Origin: Sphaerisporangium album
GTDB taxonomy: Bacteria > Actinomycetota > Actinomycetes > Streptosporangiales > Streptosporangiaceae
NCBI RefSeq assembly: GCF_003323745.1
Contig: NZ_QOIL01000026.1
Location: 82,524 to 146,523 of the forward strand
Length of the DNA stretch: 64,000 nucleotides
Direction: 5' to 3'
Part shown: piece by piece, positions 46,759-54,660 of the stretch
How the letters are laid out: every line of letters starts with the position of its first letter
Numbering within the stretch: the stretch's first letter is position 1
The notes under the pieces: generated by a model
The model's database searches: none
What the model saw: the letters and a program-made list of their open reading frames with translations, nothing else
What the model was told of the DNA's origin: nothing
Position numbers and translations under genes: made by a program

Positions 46759-47190
46759 ATGGCAATCCCGCGAGCGTTCCGCGTCGAGTTCGGGGAGATG
46801 TTCCCGCTCGGCTGCTACATGGTCGGCGAGGTCGAACAGGTCAAGGACTTCGAGGCGTCGACGCCCGGTAAGCCGGTGTGGGCGCGTGACAAGGACACCG
46901 GGGAGTTCGTCTGGCAGGTCACGGTGCTGGACTGTGACCCCGAGGCGCGTGACAAGACGCTCAAGGTCAAGGTCACCTCGCCGGTTCAGCCGGTCCCGCC
47001 GGCGCCGATGCCGGGGCTGCCGTTCATCCCGGTGGAGTTCGACGGCTTGACCGTCACGCCGTGGCAGAACGGGCAGCGGATCGCCTACTCGGTCCGGGCG
47101 CGCGACATGCGCCCTCCCCGGGCGTCGGCCGGTGCCACCTCGGCGCGCACCGCTGCGGCCGGTAAGGACGCCGGAAGGGATGCGGCCTGA
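46759..47190 (+). CDS. pra: Pra-like activator of replication, integration and excision
   Basis: 143 residues; AGGAG 6 nt before the ATG. Begins MAIPRAFRVEFGEMFPLGCY and continues VWARDKDTGEFVWQVTVLDCD, the pattern of AICE proteins annotated as plasmid replication, integration and excision activator after Pra of pSAM2. The C-terminus is Ala-rich. First gene of the operator-controlled operon; it would switch on rep, xis and int. Confidence 0.8.
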   Translation: MAIPRAFRVEFGEMFPLGCYMVGEVEQVKDFEASTPGKPVWARDKDTGEFVWQVTVLDCDPEARDKTLKVKVTSPVQPVPPAPMPGLPFIPVEFDGLTVTPWQNGQRIAYSVRARDMRPPRASAGATSARTAAAGKDAGRDAA

Positions 47191-47489
47191 TGGGCAGGCC
47201 GGTCAACGGGTCCTGGCAGACCACGACCCTGCACGTGGACGGGCGCGGCCGGTCGGCCTGCTTCGTCTACCCGCACCGTACGCCGGTCTTCGAGGTGGCG
47301 GCCGGTAACGCGGTCATGAAGGTCACCTTGCACGCCAACCGGGTGGACGAGGCTTCGGTGACCTTCGCCCGTGAGCTGGCCGAACAGGCGCGCACCTTCG
47401 CCGAAGAGGTCGAACGGCTGCACAAGGGCCAGATCCGGCGCGACTCCCGGCAGGCCACCGACCCGGCGACGCCCGGCAAGGCTGCCTGA
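47190..47489 (+). CDS. Conserved AICE protein, 99 aa
   Basis: ATG overlaps the pra stop by one base. It has a beta-rich first half (TTTLHVDGRGRSACFVYPHR) and a helical second half (FARELAEQARTFAEEVERL) with a basic tail. I know such proteins only as companions of pra/traB genes in these elements, with unknown function. Confidence 0.7.
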   Translation: MGRPVNGSWQTTTLHVDGRGRSACFVYPHRTPVFEVAAGNAVMKVTLHANRVDEASVTFARELAEQARTFAEEVERLHKGQIRRDSRQATDPATPGKAA

Positions 47490-47587
47490 GCTGTTGCAGG
47501 CGGGGCCGCTGGAAGCGCCAACTTCCGGCGGCCCCCGGGATTCCTCTCCCCATCGACTCTCACATCACGAGAAGAGGCGTTCAGTTT

Positions 47588-49012
47588 ATGCTGCGTAAAC
47601 TCCCCGGGGACTACACCCGGGACATCGTCTCCACCGTTCCTGACTCGCTGGTGTTCCGCCCCACGGTGGTCAACACCCCGGCCATCTTCACCATTGCCGC
47701 GATCGTGTTCCGGGCGGTCGTGGGCCTGGTCCGGATGGTGTGGCGTCACCCGCTCGCCTGCCTGGTCCTGGTCGTCCCGTTCACGCTGTGGGCGGTGTAC
47801 GGCTGGCGCGTCGCCCTGGTGGCCGTCGTCGCGACCGTCTCGGCGCTGGCCGGGTGGCGGCTGGCCGAACCGGTCTCGTTCTCGGCCTGGGTCGGGCTGC
47901 GGCTTCGGGCATGGTGGCGGTGGATGTGGATTTACCGGCGGCACTGGCAACCGGTCATGGTCGTCTCGGGGCTGGGCAAGCACATCAGCGGACGCGAGTA
48001 CCTGCCCCGGCTGCTCAAGGTCACCTGTACGCCGACCGCTGACGTGGTGGCGGTGCGCATGCTGTCGGGGCAGTCTGCGGCGGACTGGCAGGACCGGGCC
48101 GACAACCTCGCGCACGGGTTCGCCGGCCACGAGTGCCGGATCGCCTCGGCCAAGCCCGGCCGTGTGACCCTGGTCTTCCCCCGGCGCGACATGCTCGCCT
48201 CGCCGATTCCCGCGCTGCCCATCTCGGGGGATGTGCAGGTGTCGGCGGTCCCGGTGGGACTGCGTGATGACGGCTCGCCCTACCGGCTCAAGCTGCATGG
48301 CACTCACGTCCTGGTCGCGGGCGCGACCGGCGCGGGCAAGGGGTCGTGGCTGTGGTCGGCAATCCGCGGCTTACTTCCCGCACAGCGCGCCGGGCTGGTC
48401 GAGATCTGGGCGCTTGATCCCAAGCTCATGGAGCTGTCCTACGGGCGGGCCCTGTTCGGGGACCGATACGCCGCTGACCCCGGTGCCTGCGCCGACCTGC
48501 TCGAAGCGGCGGTCAAGGTCATGCAAGAGCGCGCGGGACGGTTCGCCGGAGTCCAGCGCAACCATGTCGCCACCGTCGATGACCCGTTCATTCTGATCGT
48601 CGTGGATGAGGTGGCGTTCCTGACCGCCTACCAGACCGACCGCAAATGCCGCGAACGCATCGTCGCCGCGCTGGCGACACTCACCACGCAAGGGCGCGCG
48701 GTCGGCGTCGGGGTCCTGGCCGCGTTACAGGACCCGCGTAAAGAGATCTTGTCCATACGCAACCTGTTCCCTGACAAGATCGCGCTACGGCTGGACGAAC
48801 CCTCCCAAGTGGATCTCGTCCTCGGCGACGGAGCACGCGACCGTGGCGCCCTGGCCGACCAGATCTCCACCAACCCCACCACCGGGGCCGGCGTCGGGTA
48901 CGTGCGGCTGGAAACCTCACCCGAACCGGTCCGCGTCCGCGCGGCCTACGTCTCCGATGCCGACATTCGCGCCATGGTCGCCGAGTACGCCGGGGCGGGT
49001 GAGGCGGCATGA
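47588..49012 (+). CDS. traB: FtsK/SpoIIIE-like DNA translocase for conjugal transfer (TraB/TraSA type)
   Basis: 474 residues. Two membrane helices near the start (LVRMVWRHPLACLVLVVPFT; VALVAVVATVSALAGW) precede the motor: Walker A VLVAGATGAGKGSWLWS, Walker B FILIVVDEVAFL, and a Gln-rich sensor region (TLTTQGRAVGVGVLAALQDP). The C-terminal winged helix that recognises clt repeats is short but present (AAYVSDADIRAMVAEYAG). One such protein transfers double-stranded DNA between hyphae (known for pSAM2 and pSVH1). The stop overlaps the next gene by four bases. Confidence 0.9.
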   Translation: MLRKLPGDYTRDIVSTVPDSLVFRPTVVNTPAIFTIAAIVFRAVVGLVRMVWRHPLACLVLVVPFTLWAVYGWRVALVAVVATVSALAGWRLAEPVSFSAWVGLRLRAWWRWMWIYRRHWQPVMVVSGLGKHISGREYLPRLLKVTCTPTADVVAVRMLSGQSAADWQDRADNLAHGFAGHECRIASAKPGRVTLVFPRRDMLASPIPALPISGDVQVSAVPVGLRDDGSPYRLKLHGTHVLVAGATGAGKGSWLWSAIRGLLPAQRAGLVEIWALDPKLMELSYGRALFGDRYAADPGACADLLEAAVKVMQERAGRFAGVQRNHVATVDDPFILIVVDEVAFLTAYQTDRKCRERIVAALATLTTQGRAVGVGVLAALQDPRKEILSIRNLFPDKIALRLDEPSQVDLVLGDGARDRGALADQISTNPTTGAGVGYVRLETSPEPVRVRAAYVSDADIRAMVAEYAGAGEAA

Positions 49013-49167
49013 CTGCGCTGGCCGAATGCCTGGAGGGCCTTCGCTGCTCGGTGTGCGGCTGCCTGGATGTGCTGTGGCTGGACCCGGTGCGGGGCCTGGT
49101 CGAGTGCCGCGAGTGCGGACAGACGGCCATCACGCTGCCCTGTGAGGATGGCGGTGAGGCCCGGTGA
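49009..49167 (+). CDS. Small zinc-ribbon AICE protein, 52 aa
   Basis: ATGA overlap with traB and GTGA overlap with rep. CSVCGCLDVLWLDPVRGLVE and CRECGQTAITL form a four-Cys ribbon. Below usual size cut-offs but bracketed by two translational overlaps, so very likely real. Possibly a replication or transfer accessory. Confidence 0.75.
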   Translation: MTALAECLEGLRCSVCGCLDVLWLDPVRGLVECRECGQTAITLPCEDGGEAR

Positions 49168-50858
49168 CCCATCCGGACGACCGTTCCCTTCCCCGGGCCG
49201 TGCGCGCGGCAATGCCGCTGGCCCTGGACGTGATCGAGGAGGCATGCAAGGTCAACGGCGTCTGCCTGCGGCCGGTGGTGCTCAAGCGCACCGACACCAC
49301 CACGGGCAAGGTCGAGTACGTCAACGTCCCCTGCGGCGCCACGCTGGCGGCCAAGTGCGAGCCGTGCGCCAATCGGGCCGTGCAGCTCCGCAAGGCCCAA
49401 TGCCGGGAGGGCTGGCATCTGGAGGCCGAACCGGTCGCCGAACCCGCCGAACCGACCGACCGTCAGCGCTGGCTCATCGAAGAACGCGCCGACGTCGAAG
49501 CGCTGCGGGAACTGGCCGAACAGGACGGCGCCGACCTGGCCGTCTGGGATGACGTCATCACGACCTTGGAGGATGAGCTAGCCGAATCCGGGGTTCGGGG
49601 ACACGTTCTGCCGGGGGAGGGCAAGCCTCGCCGGTCGCGCTCGACTCGTCGCCGTCAGGACGCCCCGGACCTGCCCAAGCGGCAGCGTGAGAACCGCACC
49701 GTTGGACGCGCCTTCACCGCCCCGGACGGGCGCGTCTACCGGCCGTCGCTGTTCGTCACGCTGACCTGTGACAGCTACGGCAAGGTTCGCGCGGACGGCA
49801 CTCCGGTCGATCCGGCGACGTATGACTACGTGCGGGCGGCGCGGGATGCGATCCACTTCCCGAAGCTGGTGGATCGGTTCGTGCAGAACCTTCGCCGCGT
49901 CGCGGGCTATGACGTGCAGTACTTCGCCACCGTGGAGCCGCAAAAGCGGCTGGCTCCCCATCTGCACATGGCCGTGCGGGGCACCATGCCGCGTGCAGAG
50001 GTCAAGGCCGTGGCTGCGGCCACCTACCACCAGGTGTGGTGGCCTGCGGCTGATGCGGTGCGTTACGAGGGTGCCCATCTGCCGGTCTGGGTCGGCGACG
50101 AGCACGCCACCGACCGCAGCGACGGGCAGGCCGGCGACTACCTCGACCCCGAAACCGGCGAGGTCCTGCCCACCTGGGAACAGGCCCTCGACCAGCTCGA
50201 CGCCGACGACGACGCCGAACCCCTGCACGTGGTGCGCCTGGGCCAACAGGTCGATGTCCAGGGCGTCATGGCCGGATCCCCCAAGGCGGACCTCGGGCTG
50301 TTCTACCTGACCAAGTACCTCACCAAGTCACTCACCGACTGCCATGAGCCCACCACCGACGCGCAGCGGGCGCACGTGGAACGGCTCATGTCGGTCCTGC
50401 GGTACGAGCCGTGCGCGCCGACCTGCCCCAACTGGTTGCGCTACGGCATCCAGCCCAAGGGCGCGAAACCCGGGATGCGTCCGGGCGGCTGCCGGGGCAA
50501 GGCGCACAAGCCCGAACACCTCGGCTACGCCGGGCGGCGGGTCCTGGTCTCGCGCAAGTGGTCCGGCAAGACGCTGTCGGAGCACAAGCAGGACCGGCGG
50601 GCCTGGGTGCTGGAACAACTCGCCGAACTCGGTCTTCCGGCAACCAACGACCACAGCGACCCCCTCGACCCACACCGCTACATCTGGCGCCCGGTCTCCT
50701 CGGCTGATCGCGGCGTACCTCACCGGGCCAAACGACTTCTAGACGAACTCGCCAAACGCCACCAATGGCGCGCGGCACTCAAACAGGCACAGGCACGCGC
50801 AGACGGACAACCCATCGGAAAACTCTCGGCAACTCAGGCAGCGGGGAGGGCGGCGTGA
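49164..50858 (+). CDS. repSA: Rolling-circle replication initiator, RepSA type
   Basis: 564 residues. An N-terminal Cys-rich patch (CGATLAAKCEPCANRAVQL) is typical. The HUH metal motif appears as APHLHMAVRGT, and the nicking tyrosine as FYLTKYLTKSLTDC. The C-terminal Cys region (CAPTCPNWLRYG) is also conserved in this family. It nicks the element's double-strand origin to start rolling-circle replication after excision. The origin is usually inside or near rep; I cannot point to it. xis follows with a 4-bp overlap. Confidence 0.88.
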   Translation: MTHPDDRSLPRAVRAAMPLALDVIEEACKVNGVCLRPVVLKRTDTTTGKVEYVNVPCGATLAAKCEPCANRAVQLRKAQCREGWHLEAEPVAEPAEPTDRQRWLIEERADVEALRELAEQDGADLAVWDDVITTLEDELAESGVRGHVLPGEGKPRRSRSTRRRQDAPDLPKRQRENRTVGRAFTAPDGRVYRPSLFVTLTCDSYGKVRADGTPVDPATYDYVRAARDAIHFPKLVDRFVQNLRRVAGYDVQYFATVEPQKRLAPHLHMAVRGTMPRAEVKAVAAATYHQVWWPAADAVRYEGAHLPVWVGDEHATDRSDGQAGDYLDPETGEVLPTWEQALDQLDADDDAEPLHVVRLGQQVDVQGVMAGSPKADLGLFYLTKYLTKSLTDCHEPTTDAQRAHVERLMSVLRYEPCAPTCPNWLRYGIQPKGAKPGMRPGGCRGKAHKPEHLGYAGRRVLVSRKWSGKTLSEHKQDRRAWVLEQLAELGLPATNDHSDPLDPHRYIWRPVSSADRGVPHRAKRLLDELAKRHQWRAALKQAQARADGQPIGKLSATQAAGRAA

Positions 50859-51106
50859 CGAGAAAGGGCAGGCAAGAGCCGGTATCGCTCCTTCCGGAGT
50901 CGGCGCAAGGCCGGTTGCTCACCGTGGAACAGGCGGCCGAACGGCTGAACACATCGGTGCGCTTTCCTCGTCGCCTGATCGAGGAACGCCGGATCACCTT
51001 CGTGCACATCGGGCGCAATGTCCGCATTCCCGAAGCGGCTCTAGAGGCGTTCATCGCCGCCGGAGTCGTCCAGCCGATCACGACGCGTAGAGGTAGGGCC
51101 GCCTGA
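50855..51106 (+). CDS. xis: Excisionase (MerR-like HTH)
   Basis: 83 residues from GTG 50855. The helix-turn-helix domain LLTVEQAAERLNTSVRFPRR, followed by IEERRITFVHIGRNVRIPEA, is the common AICE Xis/DNA-binding excisionase. The usual hinge Y/F-P pattern is shifted (VRFPRRLI), otherwise normal. Its stop overlaps the int ATG (TGATG). It would bend attL/attR to favour excision. Confidence 0.85.
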   Translation: MTRKGRQEPVSLLPESAQGRLLTVEQAAERLNTSVRFPRRLIEERRITFVHIGRNVRIPEAALEAFIAAGVVQPITTRRGRAA

Positions 51107-52304
51107 TGGCCGAGAAGAAGAAGCGGCGGTTCGGTCGCTTCCGTCAGGGCGCTTCCAGGCGCGCTACGCGGGGCCTGACGGCGTCGATCGCCCGGCACCC
51201 TATACCTTCACCACCCAGAAGGACGCTGAGCGCTGGCTCGTCCTCAAGGAGGCTGAGATCCAGCGGGGCGACTGGATGAGCCCAGAGGCTGGGAAGGTCC
51301 CCTTCGGCGTCTACGCGGCGTCGTGGATTGATGACCGGGTCCTCAAGGTCCGGACGGAGGGCTTGTATCGGAGCCTCCTCAAGAACCACCTCGCGCCGAC
51401 TTTCGGCAACGTGAACCTTGGGGACATCAAGGACGCCGACGTGCGGCGGTGGCGCAAGGAACGGCTCGGCACGGTGGGACAGTCCACGGTGGCCAAGGCG
51501 TATCAGCTCTTCAAGTCGATCATGAGTACGGCTGTCGAGGACGAACTGATTCGTAAGAACCCGTGCCGGATCAAGGGGGCCGGTACCCCGGACACCCCCG
51601 AACGGCGGATGATACCGCTGGCGAAGGTTCTGGAGATCTTGGCCAAGGTGCCGGAGCGGTATCGGGCGCTCGTGCTTCTCGGCACATTCACGAGTCTTCG
51701 TTGGGGTGAGCTGGCCGGCCTGCGCCGCCCGAACCTCGATCTAGACGAGGGGGTTGTACGGGTTGTGAGTGAGCTGGCCGAACTCGACGGCGGCAGGCTC
51801 ATGGAGGACACTCCCAAGTCCCGGGCCGGTCGTCGGGTGGTGACCATCCCCGAAGAGATCATTCCGGAGCTTCGCCACCACGTGGACCAGTTCGCCGAAG
51901 TGGGGGAGAACGGGCGCGTGTTCGTCGGCCCGAAGGGGGCATGGCTGCGGCGCTCGGGCTTCCGCCGGATCTGGAACGCGGTCCGCGCGGATGTGGGGCT
52001 CCCTGATCTTCACTTCCATGATCTTCGTCACGTCGGCAACACTCTCGCGGCGGCTTCAGGCGCAAGCCTTAAAGAGTTGATGGTGAGGATGGGCCACGCG
52101 AGTCCCCGGGCAGCGTTGATCTACCAGCATGCAACCCGCGATCGGGACAAGGTCATCGCGGAAGCGCTCGGGCAGGCGCTCAAGGTTGCGCGGGATGGCG
52201 AGCCCGAGACGCGACGGACCCCGACAGCAAGGAACGGGCACGTTCGCCAGTCGGGCCGCGCAGAACAGGGAACGGGCATGCAACGGGCACGACCCCAAAA
52301 ATAG
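51106..52304 (+). pseudogene. int: Tyrosine integrase with 5' frameshift
   Basis: ATG 51106 begins MAEKKKRRFG, the expected start, but the frame then runs into nonsense and a stop near 51277. From about 51135 the correct continuation (SLPSGRFQARYAGPDG ... TFTTQKDAERWLVLKEAEI) lies in another frame and stays open to 52304. A small deletion between 51130 and 51138 explains both. The catalytic domain is intact: Arg in TSLRWGELAGL, HDLRH, GHASPRAA and the nucleophile in IYQHATRD. A rescue start at ATG 51276 would make 342 residues without the arm-binding domain. A programmed shift cannot be excluded, but I see no slippery site. Confidence 0.8.
52233..52291 (+). repeat. Candidate integrase arm-binding repeats, right
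   Basis: AACGGGCACG at 52233-52242 and the 19-bp block at 52273-52291 lie inside the int 3' end and match the left repeat. See the left-end entry. Confidence 0.45.
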
Positions 52305-52318
52305 TTCGTGAGAGCAGC

Positions 52319-52358
52319 AAGGCCCGGGTTGGGGATCACGTCCTCTACCTGGGCCTTC
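52319..52358 (-). terminator. Element-borne replacement terminator of tRNA-Gly
   Basis: Hairpin AAGGCCCAGG / CCCGGGTTGG-type copy, 84 of 90 positions shared with the displaced chromosomal terminator region at the left end. It restores termination of the tRNA after integration. Confidence 0.55.
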
Positions 52359-52361
52359 GTG

Positions 52362-52408
52362 GTGAGAGCGGACGACGGGAATCGAACCCGCGTAGCCAGT
52401 TTGGAAGA
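52362..52408. repeat. attR: 47-bp direct repeat inside intact tRNA-Gly
   Basis: Exact copy of 41790-41836. The tRNA's 3' half here comes from the element, and the 5' half (52409-52437) from the chromosome. Confidence 0.9.
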
Positions 52409-52437
52409 CTGGGGCTCTACCATTGAGCTACGTCCGC
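52367..52437 (-). tRNA. tRNA-Gly (TCC)
   Basis: 71 nt on the minus strand: GCGGACG acceptor pairing with CGTCCGC, D-arm AGCTCAATGGTAGAGC, anticodon loop CTTCCAA with TCC, T-arm GCGGGTTCGATTCCCGT, discriminator T. CCA is not encoded. This is the integration target, kept functional by the element. Confidence 0.96.
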
Positions 52438-52527
52438 GCGAGCCGGTCTCTGTCTGGTCTAGACTTCATCCGGTCGTCAGGACGTAAGCGTACCGGAGAT
52501 TCCGAGTGCGCGAGCGGCCCGGCGCTC

Positions 52528-52601
52528 CGGGGTGTAGCGCAGCTTGGTAGCGCGCCTGCTTTGGGTGCAGGAGATCATCGGTTCAAATCCGGTCACCCCG
52601 A
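52528..52601 (+). tRNA. tRNA-Pro (TGG)
   Basis: 74 nt: acceptor CGGGGTG/CACCCCG, D-arm AGCGCAGCTTGGTAGCGC, anticodon loop TTTGGGT with TGG, T-arm ATCGGTTCAAATCCGGT, discriminator A. CCA is not encoded. Opposite orientation to tRNA-Gly. Confidence 0.96.
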
Positions 52602-52794
52602 CACGAGCTGAACGCGGCCGCCGCCGCCCGTGTGGCGGCACGGTCGTCCGGCCCGTCGTGGCCCTATACAAAAGGTGAGATCGCCGTTTCGCCCGGCGCG
52701 GGGCCTGGATACAGGTCGTTAATGCGCGGGTCCCGGCATTTCGGCACCGACCATCGTGGTCCACGCCGTTTCTACGCCCTATCTATAGGGAGCG

Positions 52795-53304
52795 TCAGCG
52801 CTCGGCGCCGAACAGCGCCCACACGGCCTTGCCGCCCTCGTCCAGCGCGTCCCAGCCCCAGCAGGTGCTGTAGGTCTGGACGATGTGGAGGCCGCGCCCG
52901 TGCTCGGAGATGAAGTCCGGCTCCTTGGGCGTGGGGATCTCGTCGCTCGGATCCGACACGGCCAGCAGCACGTGCGGCGCGAGGCGCAGCAGGATCAGCG
53001 TGATCGGGTGGTCCTGCGGGCGGCGCGGCGCGTGGCCGCCGTAGCGCACGGCGTTGGTGACCAGCTCCGACACCACGAGCGCGGCGTCGTCGCACAGTTT
53101 GGCCAGCCCCCACCTGTCGAGGGTCGTCCGGGTGACGTCGCGGGCCGTTTTCACGGAATCGGCCTGCGGGCGCAGCGGGCAGGTGGTGGTGTCACGGCGT
53201 AGAGCCGAGCGCATTAGCTTCTGGAAATCCCCGTTACGGGCCGGAGCGAGACAGTGGGCCGCGGATACCGGTTCCAGCATCCCGCTGATACCTCCCGCCG
53301 TCAT
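52795..53304 (-). CDS. ATP-binding (HATPase, anti-sigma-like) regulator
   Basis: 169 residues. GHKL ATPase motifs: CDDAALVVSELVTNAVRYGG (N box), LLAVSDPSDEIP (G1 region) and SEHGRGLHIVQTYSTCWGWD (G2). A single-domain RsbW/SpoIIAB-like ATPase, often a partner of XRE/DUF397 clusters in actinomycetes. Divergent from the XRE-DUF5753 gene at 53583. Confidence 0.88.
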   Translation of the reverse strand: MTAGGISGMLEPVSAAHCLAPARNGDFQKLMRSALRRDTTTCPLRPQADSVKTARDVTRTTLDRWGLAKLCDDAALVVSELVTNAVRYGGHAPRRPQDHPITLILLRLAPHVLLAVSDPSDEIPTPKEPDFISEHGRGLHIVQTYSTCWGWDALDEGGKAVWALFGAER

Positions 53305-53340
53305 TGTGAGTCTCCGCAGCGTGTCGTCTCTTATACGGGT

Positions 53341-53419
53341 TAGTGCACCTTTAGCCCAATATGCACTAGGCCATCATGGGTCAGTATTGCGGCTCGTGCA
53401 AGACCCAAATGCACGTGCA
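53341..53419. promoter_or_regulatory. Cluster of TGCA inverted repeats in divergent spacer
   Basis: TAGTGCA (53341-53347) and TGCACTA (53362-53368) form an inverted repeat. Perfect palindrome TGCACGTGCA lies at 53410-53419, and more TGCA half-sites lie between and after. The position between the ATPase and XRE genes suits shared autoregulation by the XRE protein. Confidence 0.45.
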
Positions 53420-53582
53420 GTTGCGCCGTGCATACGCATGAGCTCAGATGGACGCGCTCCGTGAGCGACCGTGCCCCCCTCACAGGAAAGGGGCAGGGGG
53501 ACAAGACCTTGTCACGCGGGCCGGAAGTGGTGACACTGTGTTGGCTGGCACGAGTAGAGCCCGAGAAGAGAAGGAGGCCGAA

Positions 53583-54452
53583 ATGACTCAGTTCCAGCCT
53601 GGTTCCGGTCCGACGGCCCTCCGCATCCTCTTGGGGACACAGCTCCGCCGGCTCCGGGAAGAGAAGGGCATCACTCGCGAGGACGCGGGCCATGTGATCC
53701 GCGGCTCCGAGTCCAAGATCAGCAGGATGGAGCTCGGACGGGTCGGCTTCAAGGAGCGCGACGTCGCCGATCTGCTCACCTATTACGGTGTGGCGGAGGG
53801 GGACGCCCGCTCGGCCGTCATGGACCTCCTCGAGCGGGCCAACGAACCCGGCTGGTGGCACCGCTTCAACGACCTCCTCCCTTCCTGGTTCCAGGCCTAC
53901 GTCGGCCTGGAGGAAGCCGCCGCGCGCATCCGCACCTACGAGGTCCAGTTCGTCCCGGGCCTGCTCCAGACCAAGGAGTACGCCCGCGCCGTGATCACGG
54001 CCGGGGCCGCCGGCATCGGGGCCGCCGAGATCTCCCGCCGCGTCGACCTGCGCATGGAGCGCCAGCGCGTCCTCGACCGCGGCGACGGCCCGATCTTCTG
54101 GGCGGTGATCGACGAGGCGGCGCTGCGGCGGCCGATCGGCGGGGCCGACGTCATGCGGGGCCAGTTGGAACACCTGCTTGAGCTCATGCGCCAGCCGAAC
54201 ATCACGATTCAAGTGATGCCGTTCAGCTTCGGCGGGCACAGCGCGGAGGGCGGCGCCTTCAGCGTCCTGCGCTTCAACGACCACGAACTGCCCGACATCG
54301 TGTACGTCGAGCAGCTCGCCAGTGCCCTCTACCTGGACAAACGCGAGGAAGTGGACCGTTACAGCGAGGTCATGGAACGGCTGTGCGCGGTCAGCACCAC
54401 TCCCGAGGCGACCGTCGACATCCTGCAGAAGATCATCTCTGACATAATCTGA
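53583..54452 (+). CDS. XRE-family regulator with DUF5753 (Scr1-like)
   Basis: 289 residues; AGGAGG 5 nt before the ATG. The HTH is in the first 70 residues (LGTQLRRLREEKGITREDA, SESKISRMELGRVGFKERDV). The rest is a DUF5753 effector domain: WFQAYVGLEEAAARIRTYEV, FVPGLLQTKEYARAVI, DEAALRRPIGGADVMRGQL and ITIQVMPFSFGGHSAEGGAF. Such regulators usually pair with a small DUF397 protein; none follows, and the next gene is tig. Confidence 0.9.
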   Translation: MTQFQPGSGPTALRILLGTQLRRLREEKGITREDAGHVIRGSESKISRMELGRVGFKERDVADLLTYYGVAEGDARSAVMDLLERANEPGWWHRFNDLLPSWFQAYVGLEEAAARIRTYEVQFVPGLLQTKEYARAVITAGAAGIGAAEISRRVDLRMERQRVLDRGDGPIFWAVIDEAALRRPIGGADVMRGQLEHLLELMRQPNITIQVMPFSFGGHSAEGGAFSVLRFNDHELPDIVYVEQLASALYLDKREEVDRYSEVMERLCAVSTTPEATVDILQKIISDII

Positions 54453-54660
54453 CGCCTGTCGATGACGCCGGAGGTGCCCATCTGCCCTAGACTGGCATGC
54501 GGCGCTGGACACCCGCCACAGTTGCGCACGCCCGGACGGGTTGTGCCCGTTGGCCCGTGCACTGAGCCGCCCAAGTGGGCGCGGCACGCGATCGTGTCGC
54601 GGTGGCCGTACGGCACGACGCGCCCGCGATCACCAGAAGCTTGATCAAGGAGACCACCCC

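Larger units (their letters stand above)
41790..52408. mobile_element. Integrated AICE (pSAM2-like), about 10.57 kb, in tRNA-Gly
   Basis: Bounded by the 47-bp direct repeats. It carries the full AICE core in order: GntR-type repressor, Pra-like activator, FtsK-like transfer ATPase, RepSA-type initiator, Xis and Int next to the intact tRNA. The left third (41.8-44.6 kb) carries accessory genes and structured DNA. Codon use is somewhat less G/C-biased in the accessory genes (42.9-45.8 kb). The integrase has a 5' frameshift, so independent excision may be lost. Family knowledge: AICEs integrate in tRNA 3' ends, replicate by rolling circle and transfer double-stranded DNA through TraB/FtsK. Confidence 0.9.

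Noticed and set aside
51106..51150. Programmed -1 frameshift in int
   Set aside because: No slippery heptamer or downstream pseudoknot is apparent, and the junction is also short by about three codons, which points to a deletion.
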